A stretch of 64,000 nucleotides of DNA from Sipunculus nudus. Its lineage: Eukaryota > Annelida > Sipuncula > Golfingiida > Sipunculidae. The DNA lies in the NCBI GenBank assembly GCA_026874595.1, contig CM049321.1, positions 6,563,979 through 6,627,978 on the forward strand, in the 5' to 3' direction. The notes under the pieces are model-generated. The model did no database searches, was not told the DNA's origin, and saw only the letters and a program-made list of their open reading frames with translations. Each line of letters begins with the position of its first letter. Position 1 is the stretch's first letter. Positions 1 through 9,539 of this stretch are shown here, in pieces. Made by a program: the position numbers and the translations under genes.

Positions 1-50
1 TCTCGAAAGTACGACCACTTATGAGATATGGTCGGTTGTTCCTATTTTTA

Positions 51-51
<1 letters not shown>

Positions 52-87
<36 letters not shown>

Positions 88-100
88 TATATATATATAT
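52..100. repeat. (TA)n microsatellite
   Basis: Nearly pure TA dinucleotide array with one interruption. Short open frames read through it are artefacts. Bases 101-521 after it are AT-rich intron sequence of the plus-strand VWD gene with nothing else recognisable. Confidence 0.95.
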
Positions 101-521
101 GATTGTGTTTTTATATTATTCCTATGGTCTTCGATTAAATTTCATTATCACCTCTCGATCCATTTCATCCAATTCACGATTTTATTCATGTGAAGACTCA
201 TGATATTGTTAGGGAAAGGTGTATATACTGTAAGCTTTCCTGCAAGGTGATCTTGTTTAGATGAATTTTAAAATGTACCTATGCATATGTGTAGACCTAC
301 AATATTAAATCTATAAATTGATAAGAAAGGAGTATTAACTGCATAAATTATATGCAACAAAAAATTTGTTTAATACATTTGCTGTAAATCAGTGTAATTT
401 TACATTGTAATACATACATAATTGTCCTTCTTAGAATCATGTGTTGAATATTTTCTTTATTTTATAGCTATTTTTAAGAATACCAAGTAGGGAAAAATAC
501 TATTTTTTTCTTTCACTGTAG

Positions 522-629
522 TAGTACTGATGATCTTGTAACAAGCGCTGGTTCACCGGTTTCAAATGACATGGCCGGACACCACATATTTGGTGAGAGC
601 TACGCCGTCCAATGGGCCGACGAGACAGA
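522..629 (+). CDS. VWD-domain gene (plus copy): last exon of VWD domain 1
   Basis: Exon of 108 nt between a pyrimidine-rich acceptor ending at 521 and a GTAAGG donor at 630. It reads as one base, 35 codons, then two bases. The peptide begins STDDLVTSAGS and contains FGESYAVQW. It aligns with the equivalent exon of the minus gene (PEDDVMTSDGS, then FRRSWRV) and has the same start and end phases. This is the C-terminal strand region of a VWD domain, after the CGN(F/Y)NG motif; the exons carrying the rest of domain 1 and the signal peptide would lie left of base 1. A second AG three bases downstream (522-524 is TAG) makes a NAGNAG acceptor, and both choices keep the frame. Confidence 0.75.
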
Positions 630-1587
630 GTAAGGCAAACCAACATGTCTCACAATCCAGAGGAGTATCTACTCAAGTCTCTTTACCCTCTGAAAAAAGC
701 CCCGGACCCCCCCCCCCCTCCCAATCGCCCACGCCCCCCGAAGACAGAAAGATGAAAATCCCTCTAAGAGACTATCATAATTTTCTTCACTTCTCCTTTT
801 TACTGTGAAGCGTTAAGTTTTATCGTAATAAAAACAAATTTGATCAGTTTTAATAATTTATTATTCAATAATTAATTTTGATTTATACATTCAATCATTA
901 GCTGATAGTTGTGATAATTTAATGACGAATTCGACACATCTAGATTTCAAAATTTTCTAATTAAGAGATGCGTTATTAAAAAATTACGGGAAAAAATCTG
1001 ATTGAAGGAATTAAATTATTACGGAATCTAACAATTAACTTTCATTTCTCCAAAGGTGAGGGGAAATTTCGCCCAAACCCCCGAACTATTTAAGTGTACC
1101 CAGTTTCAGATCCCCCCTAATTTCAAGTCACAATCAAGTAACGGGGCCATATTTTGAGGGGGGGGGTATTACCAATGGGGGGGGGGGGGGACTTGAAATC
1201 GATTTCATCGATTTCTTCTATGGTTTCAGATTATCATTCGAAATATTTCTAATTTATTTAGATATTTATTTGATATTTCAGCGCAAACTGATAATAACAA
1301 CCATAATAATTGATGTGATTACTGCAATAATACTGTTGCTTTGGTCATAAACCTATTAGCAAGCTTAAATTCAATTGTTATTGTGACTCATAATCCTTGC
1401 CGTAGTGACACACAGATGCCCCTGAACTTAAGTCATCAACATAAGTCAGCAGCTTGTAAAGGACATATGGTATATTTTTGAGTTTCATCGGCCAACAGCC
1501 TACTCAATTGAGTTTACAGCTAGTCATCCATTAACTATACTATAGTTTTATATAATATGTATATATTGTTTGTATTTTTTTCAACAG
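630..1587 (+). other. Intron of plus VWD gene
   Basis: AT-rich intron between the domain 1 exon and the 8-nt microexon. It holds a C-rich tract near 707-735 and G tracts near 1141-1190. I see no other gene or mobile element here. Confidence 0.5.
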
Positions 1588-1595
1588 CTGTCCAA
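1588..1595 (+). CDS. 8-nt microexon of plus VWD gene
   Basis: Eight bases (CTGTCCAA) between a strong acceptor (a T-rich run ending CAACAG at 1587) and a perfect GTAAGT donor at 1596. With the flanking exons it reads D-C-P-R: the first base completes GA from the previous exon, then TGT and CCA, and the last A joins GA of the next exon at 4285. The minus gene has a microexon of the same phase at the same place, which also supplies a cysteine after the domain. Phase, splice signals and homology support it; transcript data are lacking. Confidence 0.6.
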
Positions 1596-1744
1596 GTAAG
1601 TGTACACGTACCTTTTTGGTTTATGTTTAAACGTAACATTGTTCTATCACAAAACCACGGAAGCAGATTCACATTTCTTTTATATTTAGTGGGGTTGTTC
1701 AGGTATCACGGTATAAATGTTATCTTTCTGTTAACTAAGCCTTA

Positions 1745-2215
1745 TTCACATAACATGCCGAACTCCGGTGGATTTTTCAAATCGGCCAGAAGCGAGCTCC
1801 TCACTCATTTTAAAAATCCCGACGAAATCCTTCGATTTTTTTTAATTGTGGTCAGATTGTTATCGAGGCCCGGCCTAATCATAAGATTTTTTCATCACTT
1901 GAAATTTGAAGGGGCCCGTCAAGACGTTGGAAGCACGTCCGAGCTCCTCCGAACATCGTTCGTAACTCGTCCGGGATCAAATGAATTTTATTGGCCTTAA
2001 AGAAGCGCCAACTTCCGACGATCCCAGAGATCCCCCAGCGGTGCTCGCTGGAGAAACCCCGGCGATCCCTTCCCGAGCTGTTACTGAGCAAAACATTCGT
2101 TGAATTTCCAGCGAGTCCTGGTCGCTCTTTAACTCCTCAACGATCTGTTAAAATACTGACGAGGCTCGACCGAGTAAACAATGTCCGACCGAAGCTTGCC
2201 CAATAAATCCACTTT
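1745..2215. other. GC-richer unidentified stretch in intron
   Basis: About 470 bases with clearly higher GC content than the surroundings, containing overlapping short open frames on both strands (for example 1991-2206 plus and 1879-2091 minus). No splice pattern or recognisable domain fits. It could be an old mobile-element remnant. Confidence 0.3.
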
Positions 2216-2365
2216 TTGGCAATAAAAACGTTATAGGGGCTCGTTGACGTGATGTGAATGGGGCTCTAGGAAAATTTCTTCTGTTTTTTCTTTTCGAAAG
2301 AAGGCCAAAGAATGCCAATCCCACATTGCATAGGCTGTTCGGTTGCATATATCCATGTATTTTTT

Positions 2366-2704
2366 AAATGGGATTCGGGCAAAATAAACCAAACACATGC
2401 ACTCAACAAAGCTATTTTGGGTATCTCAGTGAACTCGAGTTTTGCAAATACCATTTTGCAGCCAGTGGCCTTTCAAAATCTGCACAAGTGTAACGTCTCT
2501 GTTTATTTTTTTAACAAAGACATACTCTGAGCAAATGGGATTCGGGCAAAATAAACCAAACACATGCACTCAACAAAGTTATTTTGGGTATCTCAGTGAA
2601 CTCGAGTTTTGCTAATACCATTTTGCAGCCAGTGCAGTGGCCTTTCAAAATCTGCACAAGTGTAACGTCTCTGTTTTTTTTTAACAAAGACATACTCTGA
2701 GCAA
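2366..2704. repeat. Tandem duplication, about 167 bp x 2
   Basis: Two adjacent, nearly identical units begin at 2366 and 2533 with AAATGGGATTCGGGC and end CATACTCTGAGCAAA. Differences are a few indels, including a 4-base CAGT expansion and T-run length. The high identity implies a recent event. It lies in an intron and has no coding signal. Confidence 0.9.
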
Positions 2705-2802
2705 AAGCTTGTTAATCACATATTTGAGTTGTAATAACAGCCTACTTTGTAGGATTTAACTTACAGTTAATTCAGTTGCGTAACTTTTTTTAAAGGATGG
2801 AT

Positions 2803-2848
2803 GGGGGGGGGGGGGGGGAGGGGTGACTTGTAGTACACATACGCATAA

Positions 2849-2905
<57 letters not shown>

Positions 2906-2978
2906 GAAAAACAACACTGTAAATTCACGTCTGTTTCACGGGATGCGATCCGATCATCAGGTGAATTTGGTTAGAATC

Positions 2979-3014
<36 letters not shown>

Positions 3015-3020
3015 TATATA
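2803..3020. repeat. TA-flanked repeat with hammerhead-like motif (copy A)
   Basis: A poly-G run (2803-2818) is followed by (TA)n at 2850-2902, a unique block of about 75 bases, then (TA)n at 2979-3020. The unique block is also present near 16,710-16,800. On the minus strand it contains CTGATGA (2954-2960) and GAAA (2934-2937) separated by a weak hairpin. See the finding on hammerhead-like motifs. Confidence 0.6.
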
Positions 3021-3189
3021 CCTTTTAAGCGTCTGTATAATATATACATAAACACATTCTGAATATATTACAATTAATTATTAGGTTTTTAGAAAATAAA
3101 GAAAATTAAGTTTAGATATATTTCAAAATAAACTCGTTAATGGAACCACAGTCTACAAATCTATTGATCAATATGTTTCATTTGCAATA

Positions 3190-4412
3190 TATATTAATAT
3201 TTTTCTCTGAAAATTGGGCAGGGGAGGGATTGATTACATTGACCATCTCCCTTGCAAAAAAGTTGGGGGATATATACCCCATCCTCCTCTAATGACGCCC
3301 ATGAGTTCATTAACATGTATCCAGAGTATGCAAGAAATTTTACAGATAAGGCAGATGAATAGCCGCCGCTTGCTTGAGGAGAATATTTAAATGTACCTTT
3401 TATATAGGTTTTGTGTTTTGTCATACGTTTTCCCCAATATAACAGATGGAACACAAGTGACCCATTGGTAATGCAGTTGATAAACATCACACAATATACA
3501 ATCTAAATTGTTATTTACCAAATTGCTAGTTTTGCTAAAACTTTTCTTGAGGACACGACATTTGAGGAGCACTTCTTGGTAGTCGACGTAGAGGCATATA
3601 TATGAATAAAAATTAAATAAATAACAGATTTCAGCAGCTCTGATTTATCAAGACACAAATGTTAACTATTAGACAAAGAAATTGCAGACTCTGAATCCTG
3701 AGAGATCCCATGCAGAATTTAAAAATTAGTTTACCGTGACGTATATTCTATGAGTAACGATACACACAAATTTTGTAGAAAGAAGTTATGATACAAATAT
3801 TCAGCAAAAAACTATTTTGAAATAGTTTTCTTATTGTTGATTGAATCAGGCTAGCCGTCTGAAAACAATTTGTTTTCTTAACAAATGTTTGTAGGTCCGC
3901 AGTTTCTTGTAATCCAACAGAATCAGTAAAATCAAAGACTTCTGAACAATACCAAGCCCGTAGTACAAAACATTTCTCTATGAATATGTATTTAATAATT
4001 CAAAATAAGACGTCATCTAAAGTTTGTTTGCAATATTGTTCTGTATCATTTAATTTAAATTGGAATACCAACTAATACTTTACGCCATACCAAAAAACAT
4101 CAATCCATGGTAATATTTTTAATTTGTGCTGTGGTCTATACACCATGAAAGACATTAAATTTATATCTGAACCGGTAAAAAAATAAAATATCACCTTATT
4201 TTGTTCCACGAATCATTAGAAGAAAAACAAAACATTGTGTGGCCATTTTTCTATGAACTTTTTTTGTTTGTACTCGTTTCACAGGACCCTGGGGGTTCTG
4301 CTCCGTGGTACTAGATCCACACGGTAACTCAACTGATGGAGCTGAGTTTAAGGTTACTGACGTATGTACTTATGATCTGGCTCTGTATGATGCCAACCTG
4401 AATGTAGCTATG
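3190..4412. repeat. Segmental duplication, copy 1
   Basis: This stretch matches 22,850-25,356 over its length apart from the MITE inserted in the other copy. Shared landmarks are TTGGGGGATATATACCCC, TTTAAATGTACC, GTAGTCGACGTAGAGG and GTAGGTCCGCA, followed by the first exon of a VWD domain. The duplication therefore carried an intron and part of an exon. Confidence 0.85.
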
Positions 4413-4526
4413 GAGACGTATCGACGAAACGTCATAGACGAGCGTCGTGGCGTCAGCTTCGTGAAGCGACTCATCATTCAGCACAATGGAGTAGAGTACA
4501 GCATGTACCCAAACTCTCTCAATGTG
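4285..4526 (+). CDS. Plus VWD gene: first exon of VWD domain 2
   Basis: Exon of 242 nt with acceptor TTTCACAG (ending 4284) and donor GTGAGT (4527). It starts with two bases completing a codon and ends in phase 0. The peptide opens PWGFCSVVLDPHG, has DGAEFKV and DVCTYDLA, and then ERRGVSFVK and HNGVEYSMYP. This is the N-terminal half of a VWD domain: Cys, then the Asp-Pro-His of the usual GDPH motif, then the G/D-x-C-x-Y pattern. It is about 60% identical by eye to the minus gene's domain 2. VWD domains act in secreted proteins in calcium-dependent folding and multimer formation; the role here is unknown. Confidence 0.88.
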
Positions 4527-5734
4527 GTGAGTTTGTAGGGAATTGACCCATCAATGAACTTTATGTGACCTTTAATTGCAAATTCATTCTGTAAATAATC
4601 ATAAGCATTGAGCTAAAGAGCAACCAATCAGGTGACGGTAAATATTGTAAAGCGTAAAAAACAAAAACAAAATTTGTATAATTTGACAGAGCTCTGTCAA
4701 ACAGAACATATGTAGTCTTTTGCAGTACCCATGTCGGCATGTTTTCCGGGATATTTTTTTTATACAAAGGAGACAGAGTAAAAAGTGCTATGCTATAGGT
4801 TGCAGGTGCCATTCCTCCAACTAGCGTGTAAAAGATACGTAATTCGTATGAGACAACTTGTGCAAAATACTGCAAGACAGTGCACAATGACTGCGATATA
4901 TATTAACAATGGAGAAAAGCGATACCAGCTGATTACGTCAGTTAGAGCGTCATACGTCATAAACCTTTGTGATGTCATTATTATGTTGTAATAACTCTCG
5001 CTACCATGGGTATAGAAGACCTTCTGTGAAGGAGCGTTTTGGGGCTCATTATATTAATTAAAAGGGCGGATCATTTGGGCTGTGGTGGATATGTCAATTC
5101 CATCTTGCCATACATTGTTTGGTTGACTTTATATTCGCGAGGTTGAGTTTCTGTTTCCCTTTTTATCGCGAGAGATCCTCTTTCGCGGTCTTACCATAAC
5201 CTTAATTAACCTACACAGAGTATATTCATTATTTAAAGAATTACAAGTCAGTGTATTAAATATAAACATGTAATATTTTTTATTAATCAACTTAAAAAAA
5301 ACAGTATTACTAACATTCCTATTTGCAGGGTTTTGACGCGGAGACGCTGCTGCCTCAACAGATCTTAAACCATATGTGATTTATGATGATGCCATGGACT
5401 GGCAACCATAACTATAATTATAAGCCAACTACTCTCAAAGATTCAAATATAGTATCAAACCCAACAGTGTACTTGTTATTTTTATAATACTTTACATGTT
5501 GTACTAATTCTGTACGTATAGAGACAAGAAACATTCATTTCGGATCAAACATATTGTCGTCGCCTCAACCTTTATTTATGGGTTTTAAACCAGGAGGTCA
5601 TATTTTCAGGAAATAAGGATCTTTAGTAAACCTTCTCATAAGTCTTCCCTTTCCACAATCTTATATTCGCCCCTGTATAATATCTTTGTAGATTTACGAA
5701 AGAAAAATTATATTACAAACGTTCCTTTTTGCAG
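4527..5734 (+). other. Intron of plus VWD gene
   Basis: Non-coding sequence with two short overlapping open frames (4561-4887 minus and 4785-4991 plus) that show no domain or splice pattern. I see no repeat that I can name. Confidence 0.5.
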
Positions 5735-5916
5735 GGTAATGGCGTTGTGAACAGTGATGCTAATTTCGACTGTAACTTCGGGAAGTACAAGTTCTGCTGT
5801 GTTTCAAGAAAGACACAGTTCAAGGTTTGCTCGGATCGTAAATTGTCTTTTTACCTTTACTACGGGCCCTACTTCAATAATGCCCTGTCTGGCCTGTGTG
5901 GAAACTTCAATGGCGA
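5735..5916 (+). CDS. Plus VWD gene: second exon of VWD domain 2
   Basis: Exon of 182 nt with acceptor TTTTTGCAG (ending 5734) and donor GTAAGT (5917). It begins in phase 0 with GNGVVNSDANFDC and ends with two bases (GA). Motifs are KYKFCC, KVCSDRKLSFYLYYG and the VWD hallmark LCGNFNG. Cysteine positions match the minus gene exon at 37,551-37,741 one for one (C, CC, C, C). Confidence 0.9.
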
Positions 5917-6109
5917 GTAAGTATTTTTCTTTTTCTGGATATATATTTTATGAAACAAAAACAAGCAAATACTGAGAAACAGGAAAGTGACTTTTAAGAA
6001 TTTTTCTTTGCTCCCGAGGTAGCGGAAATCTTGCACTTCTAAAGAAGCAACTGATTTTTACGCTGCCTGCTTTGACTGTTTATGATACATATAGACATCA
6101 GATGGTGGT

Positions 6110-6660
6110 TCGTTGTCCACTGAAAAAAAGGTGCGTATGATGTGAAAAGCAGCCAACAGATGCCAATAAACAAACACTCGACAGGCATCCTGGCTCCGCC
6201 CATAGCTGCGCTTCAAGCGCCGCTTGATGACAGTTTATGGTCGAATTTTAATTGCTCCCTCTTCATTTTCACATCATCGACCAATTCGATAATGACATTA
6301 TGACTGTGTTAGCGTGGCCATGTATCTGTTGTCTGCAGAACTGAAACCAACAAGCGAGGTGTGCACGCAGCCTTTGTTGTAACGTTTTGTTTGAATTACA
6401 GCTCACAGGCCAGGCATCCTATGTGCCCAAGGCCCTAAGCAAACCACGTCTTGGGCCATTCTCTCTGAGCCTGTCTTTCAGATGGTTACCGGGGCGATGA
6501 GCTGTCACTCAAAGAGAAATTAACATCATTGGCTCCGTGTACTCAATGCTTGGCTCTGTCTTCAAGCACAAGGTCTCATATAATTGGACAAAAATACAGT
6601 GCTCCCCTCTGGTGTAGAAATTCAGGATGCGAGGTCATAACAAACAGCGCTTACGATATA
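6110..6660. other. GC-richer block inside intron (unidentified)
   Basis: In the intron 5917-8143, bases 6110-6660 have higher GC content and a near-palindrome around 6209-6228 (CTTCAAGCGCCGCTTGATG). GGCATCC occurs at 6184 and 6414 next to CAGGC-type sequence. This suggests a non-autonomous element, but no clear terminal repeats or target duplication could be fixed. The rest of the intron holds (TA)n at 7097-7174. Confidence 0.3.
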
Positions 6661-7093
6661 GTAGCCTATAGGTAAAGCGCTGTGTAAAGAGCGTAGAATT
6701 TTCCAAGAAAACTTAAATCACGAAAACTAAAGGCATTTATTAGTCCTTAGCCCCAAAAAAATATTGATCCTTCTTAGAATAAAGGTATACGACACAAGTT
6801 CTTGTTATAAATTAGTGGTTAATTAGAACTGGTATGCCCAGGCTCCAACGATAATCGATGTGACAGAAATTCCAAAATGGTTGCCTGGGAGACAAATTTG
6901 ATTTCCGATGTGTGCTAAATATTGAATACTTCTGAGGTAGTGCGCTCAAAATGCACTCGATTGCAGCAATACTGGAATTTCTAAAGCGTGGCTGAGTATC
7001 TCCGACAAATTGCATATTGCCATATAATGCGATATGAGGTAGCCTATTTCCATACGTATTGCAATGCATTTATTGTATCAAATTTATAGAAAG

Positions 7094-7096
<3 letters not shown>

Positions 7097-7167
<71 letters not shown>

Positions 7168-7174
7168 ATTTATA
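7097..7174. repeat. (TA)n microsatellite
   Basis: TA array of about 78 bases with interruptions, inside the intron between the second and third exons of VWD domain 2 in the plus gene. Confidence 0.95.
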
Positions 7175-8143
7175 AAAACTTTAAAATGTATTGTTATTAT
7201 TTAACATTCGTTATCATGTAAAACATAATGAGGAAAGAAAATCATGCAGATCAGTTTAGTTTATGTAATCAGTAAAGTTCTTACTTTAGGTTGACATTAG
7301 TCAAAGATACCCGTAACATCAAAGTTTCTTTAGCCATTACGTGTAGAATAACTTGTAAATTAGGGAATTCTGGACAATGATTCAGCGGTGAGCAGTATGG
7401 GTGGTGTTGCGAATCACAGCCGTGTACCACATCGCAAGGTATCTTACACGATGGTGCTGCTTACTTGACACTCGATCTTAATGCATGTATCAAAAGATGC
7501 GAGTCGAAAACTTAATGTATGGTTATTTTATTATGAACGTGTTGAAAACTTTTCCTTTTGTTGTACGGCAATATTTCTCATTTACTTAAAAGTCACCGAC
7601 ACAGAATCAGACAAATTTCCTGGGACGGATCTTTCATCTGTTGTATACCAGGCCTACTTGAACATTTCATACTAATCGCCCAAAGACAAACTAGCGGTTT
7701 TTACCTTAAGCCTGTCATTAATTCCACTCCATTTAGAAGTCTTTTTATTAAAAACATAAAGTTTCGGCACGTTTTATTAAATATCGAAAAATATAGATAC
7801 ATGAATTTATTTTGCGATGTGCAATTCCTTTATAGCCACTTTTTCTAAGTCCTCTTGCTCTTTGGCAATAACTATTTTTTTTAACCCACTAAATAATTCC
7901 TTCCTCTGGTACATGTGTTTTTGTTCAGACGGCACGATTACAGTGTAGTGTTCGCATTTTATTTGTTTGATTTGTCTGGCAGTTGTGATTTTAGTCACTT
8001 GCAGGCCTGTTCAGTGTTCACGAAATAGGCGCCAATGGACTCTGTAAACATCGCCATAAACTTGGTAGTACGAAAATAACTGTCCCATTCATATTTGCTC
8101 AGAACCATCGCCATTAAGTACAGTATGATTTAATATGTTTTAG

Positions 8144-8224
8144 TCCTTCTGACGACTACTTACTCCGAGGAGGGGGTGCGGCTAACGGAATGGAAGACTT
8201 TGTAAAGAGCTGGGAAAGGCCGAA
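8144..8224 (+). CDS. Plus VWD gene: third exon of VWD domain 2
   Basis: Exon of 81 nt with acceptor ATGTTTTAG (ending 8143) and donor GTAAGT (8225). Its first base completes an Asp codon with GA of the previous exon, giving CGNFNGD. It then reads PSDDYLLRGGGANGMED and FVKSWERP and ends with two bases (AA). PSDD after CGNFNGD and the FxxSW motif are usual for the end of VWD domains. It is too short to appear as a long open frame and is identified by phase and homology with 32,342-32,434 on the minus strand. Confidence 0.85.
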
Positions 8225-9306
8225 GTAAGTAACATCCAAGCCAAATATGTTCCTCATATCTTGATCCTGACATGCTTAGCTAATTACCCAGTTGATTGAT
8301 TTTCAATTTAGCGAGGAAGGGGGCAGGTTGCTGATATAATGTAGGTAAGCCCCGAGTCGATGATAACGCTGGATCCTTCTGTATTATGAAATGATACAAG
8401 ACATACTGGTGATCTCCGTTAGTTTAGCACTAAAGGTCTTAATATGCTCAGACATCGTGAAATGTTAACTTATAACAAATTTGTTTTATGTCAGGTCATT
8501 TCTCCTACCTTAAGAACAAAAATATGTGATAGGAAAATTAGTACGTCGTTCAGAAAAAGCGTACAATTTCAACTTACTTGTGAGGCGAATGTTGGGTGTA
8601 AACAGAATAACATTTATAACAAGAAAGAACCAACACGGTCTTCAATCACTGATTTGCTAACACCTTATTACCTCGGGTCATGACCTGTTTTGAGCTTGAG
8701 CATTGATTAACTTGATAAGCTCTGTATCATATTTTGTCCCTTCAGCAGTGGGAGGTAGGGTGGTCAGGGGATCTAATAAGTTGTTGTTTTCCTGAGACCA
8801 TGAGCTCTGCCTTCCCCTGGGTGTCTCACGTACAGACCTGACATTTGGCCGCATAAAAAATACTTCAATCTATACCAAAACAGTTAGGAGTAATTAAAGA
8901 GTAATGGAACAATATCAGATCATGAGTTGGATCCATCTTATACAATCGTCACTTGCATTTACATTTCAGTGAGCCAACTAAGACGAAATAACTCTTTCCT
9001 GTATTTTATTTGGAAAAAGTTATTTATGGTTTAGAAATTAGATATATAAGAGTTATATTATTTTTGTTTCTGTACACTAAGTAAATTATCTTCTAGGAAT
9101 GTAAATTTTAGTATATAAGATGTATTGTATATTGTTCAGTGAGCAAAGAATAGCAATATGCATTATATTGCAAGCTCATGTATAGAAGGATTACTGAAAT
9201 AAGTAAGTAATCTGAAATAATTCAAGTAAGACAATGAATGAAATTGAACGTAATACTGCATAAACAAAAAAAATAGAACATAAGTCATGATCTCTCTTAA
9301 TTGCAG

Positions 9307-9316
9307 CTGCCAGTGA
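9307..9316 (+). CDS. Plus VWD gene: terminal exon, stop codon
   Basis: The acceptor TCTCTTAATTGCAG ends at 9306. The first base completes AAC (Asn), then TGC CAG TGA follow: N-C-Q-stop. The minus gene ends the same way (D-C-stop, 30,773), so the cysteine just after the domain is conserved and the very short coding part is probably real. The protein thus ends right after VWD 2. An alternative use as a 14-nt internal exon (donor GTGATG at 9321) would contain the in-frame TGA. Confidence 0.6.
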
Positions 9317-9533
9317 CGATGTGATGAGTGGCACGTTATCCCGGGGAAGCACCTACTATATCACGAATCATCAAGGCCCTCCGCGCATATAAGTATGAGA
9401 ATATCATAGATTATGAGGCCGCCTAGACATTGATAAAGAACATTGATACATGATATTCAATATTTGAAAGTGGGGAATGTTAAGCATATTCCGAAGCTAA
9501 CTTGTTACTCTTCTTTGGTGGTAAAAGTATATT

Positions 9534-9539
9534 AATAAA
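9534..9539 (+). terminator. Candidate polyadenylation signal (AATAAA) of plus VWD gene
   Basis: AATAAA about 220 bases after the stop codon at 9316. A second AATAAA is near 9632. AT-rich sequence makes chance matches common, so this is a position candidate only. Confidence 0.35.

Noticed and set aside
566-808. 80-codon plus-strand open frame rich in Pro and Ser
   Set aside because: It is a shifted-frame shadow of the VWD exon 522-629 running into intron and a C-rich tract. The spliced frame with VWD motifs is better supported.
1557-2000. 147-codon plus-strand open frame
   Set aside because: It runs across the microexon splice sites and a GC-rich unidentified stretch, with no domain; the spliced reading of the VWD gene is better supported.
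2823-3062. Open frame with long Tyr-Ile repeats (also 19,809-20,042 and 28,033-28,266)
   Set aside because: These are translations of TA microsatellites without any coding meaning.
9307-9320. 14-nt internal microexon of the plus gene (same length as the one at 39,827)
   Set aside because: It has an in-frame TGA and a weak GTGATG donor. A terminal exon ending N-C-Q-stop explains it better, in parallel with the minus gene.
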